Below the pieces are notes generated by a model, which worked only from the letters and a program-made list of their open reading frames with translations, searched no databases and was not told the DNA's origin. The translations under genes were made by a program, and so were the position numbers. Below are positions 31,226 to 40,012 of a DNA stretch of 62,193 nucleotides, one piece after another. The DNA is from Chloroflexota bacterium. GTDB lineage: Bacteria > Chloroflexota > UBA11872 > UBA12225. How positions within the stretch are numbered: the first letter of the stretch is position 1; each line of letters starts with the position of its first letter. The stretch lies in NCBI GenBank assembly GCA_030447525.1, contig JAUJOR010000003.1, forward strand, positions 1 to 62,193, written 5' to 3'.

Positions 31226-31783
31226 TCATCCCAGCGCCTCGTGCGCGGCGCCTACGGTCTGGACCGCGCTCTCGGTGTCCCAGCAGACTGGGTGGTAGCC
31301 GCAGGCCCGGCACTTGGCCCCCACCCACCGCGGGCCAGGCGGCTCGCCCGTCGCGAGGATGCGCCGCATCTCGGCCATCGTCCGCACCACGCCCCGCTCG
31401 AGCTCTTCCGAGAAAGTGACGCGCTGCTGCGAGCCGTCGGCCAGCACGATCACGCCGTAGGGTGGGCGGGCGCCATACACGTCCTGCACCAGCAGACACA
31501 GCGCGCCCACCTGGAGGATGTGCGACTGCTGGAGTCGCCGTGCACTGGGCTTCTGCTCGACCGGTACGTACGCGTCCCCCACCCGCAGCAGGTGGTCGCA
31601 GCGGCCGACCAGCCCGAGCCGCTCGGAGCGCAGCGTCGGCGCGCGGATCACCGAGTCGTCCGCCGACACGATCGTGCCCTCGCCGATCCCCATCGCCAGA
31701 CGGCGGCTTCGCGTCCACCGCGCCAGCAGGACGTACGCGGCCACGGCCAGCAGCAGCACGAGCAGGAGCAGCTCGGCGCTCAT
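31226..31783 (-). CDS. Cas4-like nuclease C-terminal half with TM anchor
   Basis: This 185-residue protein starts at ATG 31783, overlapping the upstream stop (ATGA). An N-terminal membrane helix (LLLLVLLLAVAAYVLLA) is followed by LVGRCDHLLRV (GxxD motif), VPVEQKP (ExK motif) and KCRACGYHPVC, three of the four cysteines of the Cas4 4Fe-4S cluster. The remaining motif is on the upstream protein. Together they would make one complete PD-(D/E)XK Cas4/RecB-type nuclease. No cas1, cas2 or CRISPR array is present. Confidence 0.75.
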   Translation of the reverse strand: MSAELLLLVLLLAVAAYVLLARWTRSRRLAMGIGEGTIVSADDSVIRAPTLRSERLGLVGRCDHLLRVGDAYVPVEQKPSARRLQQSHILQVGALCLLVQDVYGARPPYGVIVLADGSQQRVTFSEELERGVVRTMAEMRRILATGEPPGPRWVGAKCRACGYHPVCWDTESAVQTVGAAHEALG

Positions 31784-32166
31784 CCCAGCCCCCTCAGCAC
31801 GACAGCGCCGAGCAGCAGCAGCACGACGGCGATGGCGATCAGGAGCACCGTCTGGAGCGCGCCGGCCGTCCGCACCAGGTCGGTCTGCCGCCCGATCTCC
31901 TGGTGCGTCTTGCTCCCGGCCTGTCGGCGCCCCTTGATCTCGGCGGTGACGGGGAGACGGCAGCGCTGGAGGAACCACGCCTGCGGGCAGAAGGCGTAGG
32001 CGCCGATCTCCGAGGCCGACAGCGTCCACGACGGCTCGGGGGCCAGCTCGCCGTACGCCTGCTCGGCACGCACGCGCCAGCCCTGGGATCGCGGCGCCGA
32101 GTGGCCCAAACCGGATCGCCTTGGCGTGCTATTCCGGTCGGCTATTCCCCGTTTCTCCTCACCCAT
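31780..32166 (-). CDS. Cas4-like nuclease N-terminal half with TM anchor
   Basis: This 128-residue protein contains SASEIGAYAFCPQAWFLQR (the first Cas4 motif with its lone cysteine) and KTHQEIG (conserved His), and then a C-terminal membrane helix (TVLLIAIAVVLLLLGAVVL). Gene order, overlap and complementary motifs show a split of a Cas4-like domain by a pair of membrane helices, one per protein, which could form a hairpin anchor. Start at GTG/ATG 32166 is uncertain; the first 45 residues are low complexity. Confidence 0.7.
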   Translation of the reverse strand: MGEEKRGIADRNSTPRRSGLGHSAPRSQGWRVRAEQAYGELAPEPSWTLSASEIGAYAFCPQAWFLQRCRLPVTAEIKGRRQAGSKTHQEIGRQTDLVRTAGALQTVLLIAIAVVLLLLGAVVLRGLG

Positions 32167-32884
32167 CTTGATTCCCCGCCGGTGCGCCTGGCCCTGCGAG
32201 CGACGGACGGTGCAGCCACATTAGGGCGAGGCTGACGGCTGCGACCCAGACGAGCCACAGCAGCATCCCGAGGATCCCCACGAACCACAGCCGGTCCTCG
32301 CGCGTCAGGTCGATGCTCGCGGCCCCGACGAGCAGGACGATGATGACCGCGATCCCGCCCCAGCCGAGCCACACCGGCAGCGCCTTCGTTCGCAGGATGA
32401 CGAGCGAGCTCGCGCCGACCAGGGCGGCGGCCATGAACGGGGCGAGACTGAAGACCGAGCCGGCCAGGTCGTAGAGCGCGCCGGCCACACGGGGCTCGAG
32501 CGTCGCGCCCCGCCGCGGCACGTCCGCCAGACCGGGCAGGAGCGCGCCCGCCACGAGCAGCAGAACCGCGAACACGATCCCAGCGGCAAGCGCCACGGTG
32601 GAGAAGGGGCTGGTGTCCCCCTCGGCGCGGCGGAGGGCGGCGTGTAGGCTGCCCAGGAACCAGAGCCAAGCGGCCGCGGCCAGCCCGACGACGAAGTGCG
32701 CCGCGTGGAGCCGGTCCTGGCCCGCGAGCACCTCGGCCACGATCTGCGCATCACCGGGGCGCGGCTGGCCTCCGGCGGGTTCCATCGCTTGGTACAGAGC
32801 CAGCTAGGCGGCGAAGATCGCCACGAACACCAGGCCACTCGCCGCCGACCAGCGCGCGGACGACGGCCGGATCTGCTCGTTCAT
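32159..32884 (-). pseudogene. Six-helix membrane protein interrupted by a TAG
   Basis: ATG 32884 opens NEQIRPSSARW, then a first helix GLVFVAIFAA that meets TAG (32804-32806) and continues in frame as LALYQAMEPAGG. The remaining 208 codons from ATG 32785 encode five further hydrophobic segments, with WLWFLGSLHAALRR and WFVGILGMLLWLVWVA. A single base change (GGG or CAG to TAG) would explain it. A shorter protein from 32785 is possible. Family unknown. Confidence 0.6.
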
Positions 32885-32947
32885 CGTCCTCCTCCACCGG
32901 CCGCCGCCGATCGTCCCGGACGCATCATCGCCGCTCCGTTCGCCGCC

Positions 32948-33517
32948 TCACGGGCCTGGGTGGACGCCCGCCAGGCGCAGGCCGGCCAGGACGTACCGCC
33001 CGAGGAGCGCCGGCGCCGATCCGAGCGCCACGACGACCGCGAGGGCGCCGACCGCCCGAGGCGGCCGGACCCACCGGCGCTCCAACGCGTCGGCCGCCGC
33101 ACCCAGGGCGACGCCCCCCAGCACGAAGAGCGCCGAGAAGGCGGGGACGCCGACGGCCGGGGAAACGTGCAGCTCGCCCTCCTGGTCCGCGATGAAGTAG
33201 GCGGGGCCGAACAGCACCAGCACGACCAGGCCGAACACCAGGCCGCGGCCGGCGCCGGCGCCGGGGAGGCGCTCCCGCGCGAGCATGTAGAGGACGCCCC
33301 CCGCCGCGCCGTAGCTGAGCGCGACGAGCAGGACGGTGAGCGTCCCGCTCGTGCTGAAGCCGGGCGGGACGCCGCCCGCCAGGGCGACCAGGCGCATGGC
33401 GAGCCGGGCCGCGACGCCGGCGACCACACCGACGGCCGCGCCGGCCAGCAGGCCGACCGCGGCCGCGCGGAGCCGTCCCGCCCGGCGCTTGGACGACGGC
33501 CCGGGCTGCTCGTTCAT
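32948..33517 (-). CDS. Multi-pass membrane protein
   Basis: This 189-residue protein from ATG 33517 begins NEQPGPSSKRRAGR, like the preceding gene product, then has hydrophobic segments at LLAGAAVGVVAGVAARLAMR, LTVLLVALSYGAAGGVLY, LVFGLVVLVLFGPAYF and ALFVLGGVALGAAADAL. A charged ADQEGELHV loop is the only polar stretch. Its start overlaps the end of the next upstream gene by 4 bases. No known family recognised. Confidence 0.7.
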   Translation of the reverse strand: MNEQPGPSSKRRAGRLRAAAVGLLAGAAVGVVAGVAARLAMRLVALAGGVPPGFSTSGTLTVLLVALSYGAAGGVLYMLARERLPGAGAGRGLVFGLVVLVLFGPAYFIADQEGELHVSPAVGVPAFSALFVLGGVALGAAADALERRWVRPPRAVGALAVVVALGSAPALLGRYVLAGLRLAGVHPGP

Positions 33518-34111
33518 CGCCGTGCCACCGTGGGGCTCACGGCGAGGGCGTACCCGAGCGCCACCCAGCCCAGGCCGAACAACCCGATGAGGCCGGCCCC
33601 GGCCGCCGGCGGCACCAGCTGCACCGCGAACATCAGCGGCCAGAGCGCGAACTGGAGGAGCCCCGCCACGCCGAGCGCCAGCAGTCCGAGCGTCCACCCC
33701 CGGGACGCGCCTGCGCGGCGCGCGCCGAGACCGGCCAGGACGGTGGCAACGCCGAACGCGAGCGACCCGAAGGCACGGCCGGCGGTGAACAGGGGGTCCA
33801 ACAGCACCGCCACGCCCGCCAGGCTGAGGACGGCGAGCGCCAGCGCGACGTAGGCCAGGATGCGGCCGCCGGCGCCGGCGCGACCGGCGGGCGGCCCCAG
33901 GAGCGCGAAGACCCCGAGCAATCCCAGGGAGGTGAGCAGCAGCGCCAGAGCGCCGGGCAGGCTGTAGACGACGAACCGCGCCGCGTCGACCACCAGGGAG
34001 TAGCGGCCGGTAGACCACGTCCGCGCCCCACGGCTCCAGGAGCTCGAAGGCCCCGTAGGGCACCCACAGCAGGCCGCCCGCGACCGAGGCCGGAACGGCT
34101 ACGCGCGCCAT
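33514..34111 (-). pseudogene. Membrane protein of family M3, frameshifted
   Basis: ATG 34111 encodes ARVAVPASVAGGLLWVPYGAFELLEPWGADVVYR, then coding shifts frame near 34000 and continues as YSLVVDAARFVVYSLPGALALLLTSLG to a stop at 33514. The intact relative at 40013-40528 has the same order without a shift (GGLLWVPYGAFEMLEPW, then FVAYSLPGGLALLLTSLG). About five membrane helices are predicted. A downstream ATG at 33993 could give a 159-residue protein. Confidence 0.65.
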
Positions 34112-34674
34112 GATGTCTGCCGCAGCTGGCCGGGGCTCGTCCCGCCCCAGCGGGTGGTCGAGAGGAGCGCACCAAGCGCGAGGCACGCGGCGCCGAGGAC
34201 GAACGCGCCGCCCCACTCGATGAATAGGAACCCGAGCATCCCCGCGAGGAAGGCCCACCCCGTCCAGCGCGGCAGGACCCCCGCCCGCAGGGTGGCGATG
34301 CCCAGCACCAGGAGCCCCACCGGTAGCAGGAGCGCACCCGCCACGTACACCAGGCCGGCCGGCGGGAAGCCCAGGCCATCCTCCACCAGATTGCCGAGGC
34401 CCGCCATCGCCGCGCCCCAGACGAGCAGGTGGGAGCCCCAGCGGCCCGTGCGGCCCCAGCGCCCCGGCGGCGGCTCCTGGAGCGCGCGCAGGCCGACCGC
34501 CACGGGCACCAGCGCCAGCAGCGCGAGGCTGTAGGCGGCGACAGCGGCGTAGTCGAGGGGCGACTGCGGCGCCCAGTACGCGGGGCCGGCCAGCCGCACC
34601 CCCCCACGCACGCCCCAAAGCACCCCCGCCAGCAAGGCCGCCGGGCCGATCCAGCGGCCCACCTGCTCCGTCAT
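34099..34674 (-). CDS. Multi-pass membrane protein
   Basis: This 191-residue protein starts with TEQVGRWIGPAALLAGVLWG, the same N-terminal style (G-R-W-xGPAA-x-GG-LW) seen in several neighbours, and has hydrophobic segments at YSLALLALVPVAVGLRAL, LVYVAGALLLPVGLLVLGIA, WAFLAGMLGFLFIEW and FVLGAACLALGALL. It overlaps the next downstream gene by 13 bases. Function unknown. Confidence 0.7.
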   Translation of the reverse strand: MTEQVGRWIGPAALLAGVLWGVRGGVRLAGPAYWAPQSPLDYAAVAAYSLALLALVPVAVGLRALQEPPPGRWGRTGRWGSHLLVWGAAMAGLGNLVEDGLGFPPAGLVYVAGALLLPVGLLVLGIATLRAGVLPRWTGWAFLAGMLGFLFIEWGGAFVLGAACLALGALLSTTRWGGTSPGQLRQTSWRA

Positions 34675-34765
34675 GGCTGTACTCCCGCCGGGCTACCCAC
34701 CGTTAGCCCGCCCACTACGGCGGCCGGCCCGGCCCACCGACCTAACGCCATCGGCATCACCGCGA
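34671..34765 (-). pseudogene. N-terminal remnant of a family M2 membrane protein
   Basis: The minus strand reads VIAVMPMALGRWAGPAAVVGGL, which matches the opening of the intact gene at 41163-41810 (AMTAMAFGRWAGPPAVAGGL), and then stops within 12 codons at 34671. Only the first helix start survives. Confidence 0.5.
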
Positions 34766-35407
34766 TCACGTCGTCTCCTGCGGACGTCCGTCCAACCCCC
34801 CGCTCTGCGCGTGGGCGGTATGCCGCGCGCTCCGGTTCCGCCAGACCCCGTATACGAGGGCTATCCACCCGAGGCCGATAAGGATCTGGTCCAGCAGGGA
34901 CCAAGCGTCGCCGGGCAGGGCGGTGCTCGGGAGCCAGACGACGTGCAGGGCGGCCACAAGCAGCGACACCGTTCCCAGCCAGGGCGGCCGCACACGCGCC
35001 CGCAGCGCGGCGATGCCGAACAGTGCCAGCCCGATCGCCTGGCCCAACAGAGCAACCAGGTAGAAACCCCATCCAGCCATGGCGAGGTCGCGGGTACCGC
35101 GCAGTCCCCTGCCCCACCAGAACTCGATCACCACGCCGGCCAGACTCACGACCAGCCCCAGCGCCAGCAGCGCCAGCCCCGCACTCGCCGCCCGCCCGGT
35201 ACTCGGCGCGTAGCGGACCCACAGACCCCAGGTGCCCGCAAGCAGGAGCGATAGTGGCGCGACCATCAGGCGGTTGTAGTCCTCGTAGGTGAGCCCGAAG
35301 GTGGGGTTGTCCCACGTAGTGCCCACGAGTGGCCGCAGCACGACCCACAGCACCCCGCCTAGCACGGCGGCTAGCCCGCCGAGTCGGATGCGTTGTGCGA
35401 CTGGCAT
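34766..35407 (-). CDS. Multi-pass membrane protein, family M2
   Basis: This 213-residue protein from ATG 35407 has LGGVLWVVLRPLVGTTW, then the signature LTYEDYNRLMVAPLSLLL, which is shared with 41163-41810. Six hydrophobic segments end in a charged tail. The family signature sits after the first helix, probably outside the membrane. Function unknown. Confidence 0.72.
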   Translation of the reverse strand: MPVAQRIRLGGLAAVLGGVLWVVLRPLVGTTWDNPTFGLTYEDYNRLMVAPLSLLLAGTWGLWVRYAPSTGRAASAGLALLALGLVVSLAGVVIEFWWGRGLRGTRDLAMAGWGFYLVALLGQAIGLALFGIAALRARVRPPWLGTVSLLVAALHVVWLPSTALPGDAWSLLDQILIGLGWIALVYGVWRNRSARHTAHAQSGGLDGRPQETT

Positions 35408-35421
35408 CACCCAATTCTCCC

Positions 35422-36090
35422 TCAGTTGAGGTCGCCGAGCAGCCCGAGCGGGAGCTGCGGCACCAGCGACCGGCGCAGGTCGAAGCGCGACCCCCGCTCG
35501 ACCTCGAGCCAGCGCAAGCCGTAGGCAGCGTCCTCGATGCGACGTATGTCGGGACGGCATCGCTCGCCGAGCCCACGCTGGTCGGCGACGGTGTGCGCCC
35601 ACTCGCCATCCCGTTCCTCGTAGCGTCCTCGCAGGGCATCCAGTGAGCCCACCGCGCGCAGGTCCTCAAGGATGGCCGCCACGACCGCGCCGGCACCCTC
35701 GCGGGGCGCTCGCTCGCGCGACGCTCTGCGGTACCAGCGGGCGCCCTGGTTCCAGCGGCCCGGCATCCCCTCCCCAGCGATGATCGAGGCGCGCAGCTCG
35801 GGCCAGAGCCGACCCTCGAGCAGCTCGGTCAGCCGCTCCCGACGCAGGCCGTCAGGGACGGTGACCCCGTTCTCCCACTGCGCGAGCGCCGTCCCGTCGT
35901 TGGCACCGACCACGTGCGCGACCTCGTCTTGCGTCAGCCCGTAGCGCGCACGGAAGTCGCGCAGGCGCCGCCTCAGCTCCAGCCAGTGGCTGCGGAAGCG
36001 ATGGACCTTCGGCCGCCCGTCGCCCTGTCGCCCCCTGTCCTCGGGCAGCGGCACGGTGATGACGAGTTCCCGGCCAGGGTGAGCGGGCAC
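35422..36090 (-). CDS. XRE-like helix-turn-helix protein
   Basis: This 222-residue protein from GTG 36090 has [30 protein letters not shown], a Cro/C1-type HTH with the family WENG ending, at about residues 44-75. A C-terminal region ([33 protein letters not shown]) is repeated as a remnant at 48454-48600. The start lies 17 bases from the comM breakpoint, so it may have been placed here by the event that truncated comM. It may regulate nearby defence or membrane genes. Confidence 0.75.
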   Translation of the reverse strand: MPAHPGRELVITVPLPEDRGRQGDGRPKVHRFRSHWLELRRRLRDFRARYGLTQDEVAHVVGANDGTALAQWENGVTVPDGLRRERLTELLEGRLWPELRASIIAGEGMPGRWNQGARWYRRASRERAPREGAGAVVAAILEDLRAVGSLDALRGRYEERDGEWAHTVADQRGLGERCRPDIRRIEDAAYGLRWLEVERGSRFDLRRSLVPQLPLGLLGDLN

Positions 36091-36106
36091 TATGGCATTT
36101 GCGAAT

Positions 36107-37168
36107 GCAGGGGCAGGGGTTCATCGCCCCCACCAGGGTCACCTTGGCCGGAAAGGTCACCGCCCCGGACGCCCGACTGATGGTCACGCTCCCGCTCTCC
36201 AGGGGCTGGCGGAGCGTCTCCAGGGTGTGCTGCCCGAACTCCGCCAGCTCGTCCAGGAACAGGACGCCCCGGTGGGCCAGGCTGAGCTCCCCCGGACGCG
36301 CCGGGGCGCCCCCACCGACCAGCCCGGCATGGCTGATGGTGTGGTGGGGGGCGCGGAAAGGCCGCTGGCGCACGAGGGGCTCTTCTGGCTTGAGCAGCCC
36401 GCAGATGCTGTAGATCTTGCTCACTTCCAGGGCCTCATCCAGCGTCAGGGGCGGGAGGATCGAGGGCAGGCAGCGGGCCAGGAGGGTCTTGCCCGCCCCG
36501 GGGACTCCAACCAGCAGGAGGTTGTGCCCGCCGGCGGCCGCCACCTCCAGGGCCCGCTTGGCATGCTCCTGCCCTTGCACGTCCGCCAGATCTTGCAGGA
36601 CGGGTGGCGGGGCGTCTGGCGCCCCGGCAGCCGGCGCCGGGACGTACGGGGCGATGGGGCGCTCGCCGTTGAGGTGCTGGGTCAGCTCGGCCAGCGTGGG
36701 TGCGGGGATGACCTGCACGCCGGCGATCAGGGCGGCCTCGGCGGCGTCCACCGCCGGGACGACCACCGTGGGGATCTGCCGCTGCCGGGCCAGGGCCACC
36801 ATGGGCAGGATGCCGGTGGTGTGGCGCAGCGCCCCATCCAGGGAGAGCTCGCCCAGGAACATGGTCGGCTCCCGGGGGGGCCGCGCCAGGTCGGCGGCGG
36901 TCAGGACACCCACGGCGATGGGGACGTCGTAGCCGGCCCCCTCCTTGCGCACCTCCGCCGGGGCCAGGTTGACGGTCACCCGCTTGAGAGGGAACGGGTA
37001 CCCGCTGTTGCGCACGGCGGCGCGCACTCGCTCGCGGGCCTCCTGCACGGCGGCGTCCGGCAGGCCCACCACGGTGAAGTTGGGCAGCCCCTGGGCCAGG
37101 TCGACCTCCACCTCCACCAGCGAGCACTCCAGCCCCACCGCCGCCCCCGTGAGCACCTTGGCCAGCAT
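36107..37168 (-). pseudogene. comM: ComM/YifB Mg-chelatase-like ATPase, 3'-truncated
   Basis: About 354 codons encode the Lon-like N-terminal domain ([25 protein letters not shown], then [15 protein letters not shown]) and the AAA+ domain with Walker [11 protein letters not shown], Walker [12 protein letters not shown] and [13 protein letters not shown]. Homology ends at GAMNPCPC, in the middle of the ATPase, where family members continue for about 130 residues. A different frame takes over at 36107 and leads into the XRE-like gene. ComM is a helicase that promotes branch migration in transformation. This copy should be inactive. Confidence 0.82.
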
Positions 37169-37459
37169 GCCCCCTCGTGGCTCCCTTCCCCACGCAACGC
37201 CACGTCAGCCGTGGCCTCCCTCGTGGTGTACGATGCGCTACGTCCCTTACACTAGCGTTACACGGGCCGGGCGCCAACCGACTGGCGGCCCCCCTGTGGC
37301 TGACCGGGACACACGTGACACAGCCAGTGATCATGGTGCGGGCAGTCGCAGTGAGTGATCCACTCACGGCCAGCAGTTCCTGGGTTGTAGCGCGCTCTGG
37401 CTGGGCCCGATAGCTGATTGGGCAGGTTGGAGCCCCAAGTGGTCGAGAGTAGTCAACCC

Positions 37460-37516
37460 TGACACCGGCGAGCAGTCCAGCCTCACGGCAGCCCCCGTCA
37501 GCACCCGCGCGAGCAT
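37460..37516 (-). pseudogene. Second comM N-terminal remnant
   Basis: ATG 37516 reads LARVLTGAAVRLDCSP, nearly identical to the comM start ([16 protein letters not shown]) 350 bases away, and then diverges and loses similarity within 20 codons. The interval 37169-37653 holds nothing else that I can assign apart from a likely comM promoter area. Confidence 0.55.
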
Positions 37517-37653
37517 CCCTCCCCGGTCCTAGCTTCAAGAAACTGCCCGGCAGCTGGACATCGCCGGCCGCAGATCCACGGCGCAGCGGCGGGATACATG
37601 TCGAGCGTGTTCGCCAGCACAGTGGCTCAGCGCGGTAAGATACCCATGGGGCG

Positions 37654-37893
37654 ATGGGCACTGAAGCGAGGACGACGGATCCGCGTAGCGTGGAGGAACG
37701 CCTCGACCGACTCTACGCCGAGTTGGCCGATCTCAAGCGCCAGGTGATCCTGGGCAGGTCAGAGCCGTCGCCGGTCCAGGAGCCGTCCGCCGCGCCCGAG
37801 TGGCAAGACCTTCTGGCGGCTGCTGAAGAGGTGTCCGCGCAGTGGGAAGGTCTCGGAGCCGCCGAGGAAATTCGTTCCCAACGGGGAGTGTAG
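37654..37893 (+). CDS. Putative antitoxin paired with PIN toxin
   Basis: This 79-residue acidic, helical protein (VEERLDRLYAELADLKRQVIL, then WQDLLAAAEEVSAQW) is encoded 15 bases upstream of a PIN-domain gene. It has no clear DNA-binding motif, so it is called by position. The alternative is a small coiled-coil regulator. Confidence 0.55.
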   Translation: MGTEARTTDPRSVEERLDRLYAELADLKRQVILGRSEPSPVQEPSAAPEWQDLLAAAEEVSAQWEGLGAAEEIRSQRGV

Positions 37894-37908
37894 AAGGCCG
37901 CGGTCTCC

Positions 37909-38346
37909 GTGCTGCTTACCCTGGACTCTTCGCTGATCGTCGCTGCGCTCAGGCGGCAAGAGACGCAGCACCAGCAGTACCTTGCTCTTCTCGGCGCCGT
38001 CGTCGGCGGGCTGCACCGTGCCGTGGAGCCACTCATTGTGCTGCTAGAAGTGGTAGCCGCCATTCGTCGGCGTACTGCATCAGGACGCCTTGCCTCGCGG
38101 ATCGAACGCGATCTCCTGACACTCCCGAACGTGCAGTTCGTGGAGCTTGATCGCATACGTGCCACGGGCCCTGCCGAAGCCGCGAGCTTGACCGGACTGC
38201 GTGGGATGGATGCCATCGTGGTTGCGACGGCGCAGGAGTTCGGGAGCACCCTGGTCACGCTGGACATAGAGATTCAGGAGCGCGGACAGGGACTCGTTAC
38301 TGAGAGGTCTGCTGCAGACGTGCAGCGGGCTGGCCAGAGCAGTTGA
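37909..38346 (+). CDS. PIN-domain toxin, VapC-like
   Basis: This 145-residue protein starts at GTG 37909. It shows the PIN acidic residues: LLTLDSSLIVAALR (first Asp), EPLIVLLEVVAAI (Glu), and GMDAIVVATAQEFGSTLVTLDIEI (third and fourth Asp). VapC-type PIN proteins cleave tRNA or rRNA and are blocked by a co-encoded antitoxin. Plus-strand orientation within a minus-strand block suggests separate arrival. Confidence 0.82.
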   Translation: MLLTLDSSLIVAALRRQETQHQQYLALLGAVVGGLHRAVEPLIVLLEVVAAIRRRTASGRLASRIERDLLTLPNVQFVELDRIRATGPAEAASLTGLRGMDAIVVATAQEFGSTLVTLDIEIQERGQGLVTERSAADVQRAGQSS

Positions 38347-38360
38347 GCGAGAGGCGGGTG

Positions 38361-38805
38361 TCACCGGCGAAGCGCCCAGCCGTACAGTCCGGTAAGTGGC
38401 ATGGCGCCGACGAGCGCGTGGCCGATCTGGTGCCACTGCTCCTTGATGCTCCAGCCGTGCCTCGGGTGGTCCTCGCAGATCCAGGGAAGCGGCGAGCAGG
38501 CCGGGCAAGCCGAGCGTGACGGCCAAGGTGTAGTCCAGCAGCTGCATCAGGCTGGGGATTGCACTGTGCGGTAGACTGGCGAGCTCATCGACGTCCAAGA
38601 AGCACGGGGGATTCGGGCACGTGTCGTCCTGGACGATCGACTCGGGCGTGCTGCTCGGCCCCTCGATCGCCGAGAGCACGGCGCCCCGGACCCCAGGGCC
38701 ATTGCGACCAGGAGCACGCAAGGCGTAGCGGGCCAGCCGGTGCGCCCGGCGGAGGTTGCCCGCGGAGGCGCTCGTGCGCGTCTCACCAGCCAGCGGCAGG
38801 GTCAC
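38361..38805 (-). pseudogene. Family M1 membrane protein, deleted and frameshifted
   Basis: The region reads EGPSSTPESIVQDDTCPNPPCFLDVDELASLP, then LLDYTLAVTLGLPGLLAA, close to the intact gene at 42903-43529. The first helix is frameshifted near 38715, and a deletion of roughly 130 bases joins LLAA to the later WICEDHPRHGWSI in another frame (38475-38490). The tail WHQIGHALVGAMPLTGLYGWALRR ends at 38361. No functional product is expected. Confidence 0.65.
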
Positions 38806-40009
38806 GCCTGACCTCCGTCACCCCGTGCCGCAGCCCCCGCTGCCGGCGCAGCCACGTCTTCTGCGCCCACCGGTAGCCGGCCATCTTCGGCGCGAGGCTC
38901 CGGGCCAGCCGGTAGCGCCAGGTGGCGTTGCGCGCCTCCACCTCGCCGGCTGCCTCGACCCGCTGCAGGGCCTGTGAGCGGACGATCTCCGGCTCGCGCT
39001 CCGCCTGCACCGCGCGGGCGGCCGCGTCGACCAGCGCCCGGTCGCCCCTGCGGAGGGCGAGCACCAGATGGTTGGCCGCCACGATGGCGTCGCGCAGGGC
39101 CAGGTTCACGCCCTGGGCGCGGACCGGCGACATCGGGTGCGCGGCATCGCCCAGCAGCAGCAGGCCAGGCGCCGTCCACGTCGGGGCGCGGCCGACGAGC
39201 ACACTGAACCGCCGGGGCCCCTCGATCACGGCACGGTGAGCCCGCACGTGCTCGGCGAGCCAGGTGGGCGCGGATTGCACGAGCTCCTCGACCCACTCGC
39301 CGCCATCTGGCTGGACGGCCGCGCCCTTGCGCACGACCAGCCCGTACTGCAGCCGGCCCTCCCAGGAGGGGTAGCAGATCGCCGGGTTCTTGCCGGCCGC
39401 GACCATGATGAAGATGGCGCAGCGCCCTTCGAGCGCGGCCGGGGTCGGCAGCTTGCACCACAAGACGTCGTACTGCTCCGGCAGCAGGCGCAACGGCAGG
39501 CCGGCCATGTGCCGCACGGCCGAGCCACGCCCGTCGCAGGCGATCACGAGGTCGGCGGGGAGCTCGCGGGTCTCCCCGCGCTGCTCTACGCTGACCCCGG
39601 CGACACGGGGCCCGTCGCGCAGGAGGGCGCGGGCGCGGGCACCCGGCTCGAAGCGAAAGGAGGGATAACGCGCCGCCTGCTCCACCAGCGCCCGCAGCAG
39701 CGCCGGCTGCGAGACGACCCGCATGGCGCGTGCGCCGAGCTCTTCGGTGGGCTCGGGGATGACGAACACCTCTTCGCCATCCATCCAGATGTTCCACGAC
39801 TCGACACGGCGGCTGGGGATCGACTCCAGCAGATGGCCTAAGCCCATCTGCAATAAGGCGTCCGCCCCGGACGGCATCAGCCCCTCTCCGCGGAAGGTCC
39901 GCTCGAAGCAGATCTCGCGCTCGAGCAAGGTGGTCTCGACACCACCGCGCGCCAGGAGCAGCGCCGTGGCTGCGCCAGCCGGACCTGCCCCCACAACCAC
40001 AACCTTCAT
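38783..40009 (-). CDS. FAD-dependent monooxygenase (PHBH-like)
   Basis: This 408-residue protein has the N-terminal dinucleotide motif VVVGAGPAGAATALLLARGG, the ERTFRGEGLMPSG active-site region, DLVIACDGRGS (the DG motif) and LLLLGDAAHPMSPVRAQGVNLALRDA (GD motif). This order is that of class A flavin monooxygenases and related reductases; the substrate is unknown. It is an ordinary-looking intact enzyme in a decayed neighbourhood. Its 3' end overlaps a broken M1 gene by 23 bases. Confidence 0.88.
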   Translation of the reverse strand: MKVVVVGAGPAGAATALLLARGGVETTLLEREICFERTFRGEGLMPSGADALLQMGLGHLLESIPSRRVESWNIWMDGEEVFVIPEPTEELGARAMRVVSQPALLRALVEQAARYPSFRFEPGARARALLRDGPRVAGVSVEQRGETRELPADLVIACDGRGSAVRHMAGLPLRLLPEQYDVLWCKLPTPAALEGRCAIFIMVAAGKNPAICYPSWEGRLQYGLVVRKGAAVQPDGGEWVEELVQSAPTWLAEHVRAHRAVIEGPRRFSVLVGRAPTWTAPGLLLLGDAAHPMSPVRAQGVNLALRDAIVAANHLVLALRRGDRALVDAAARAVQAEREPEIVRSQALQRVEAAGEVEARNATWRYRLARSLAPKMAGYRWAQKTWLRRQRGLRHGVTEVRRDPAAGW

Positions 40010-40012
40010 CTG

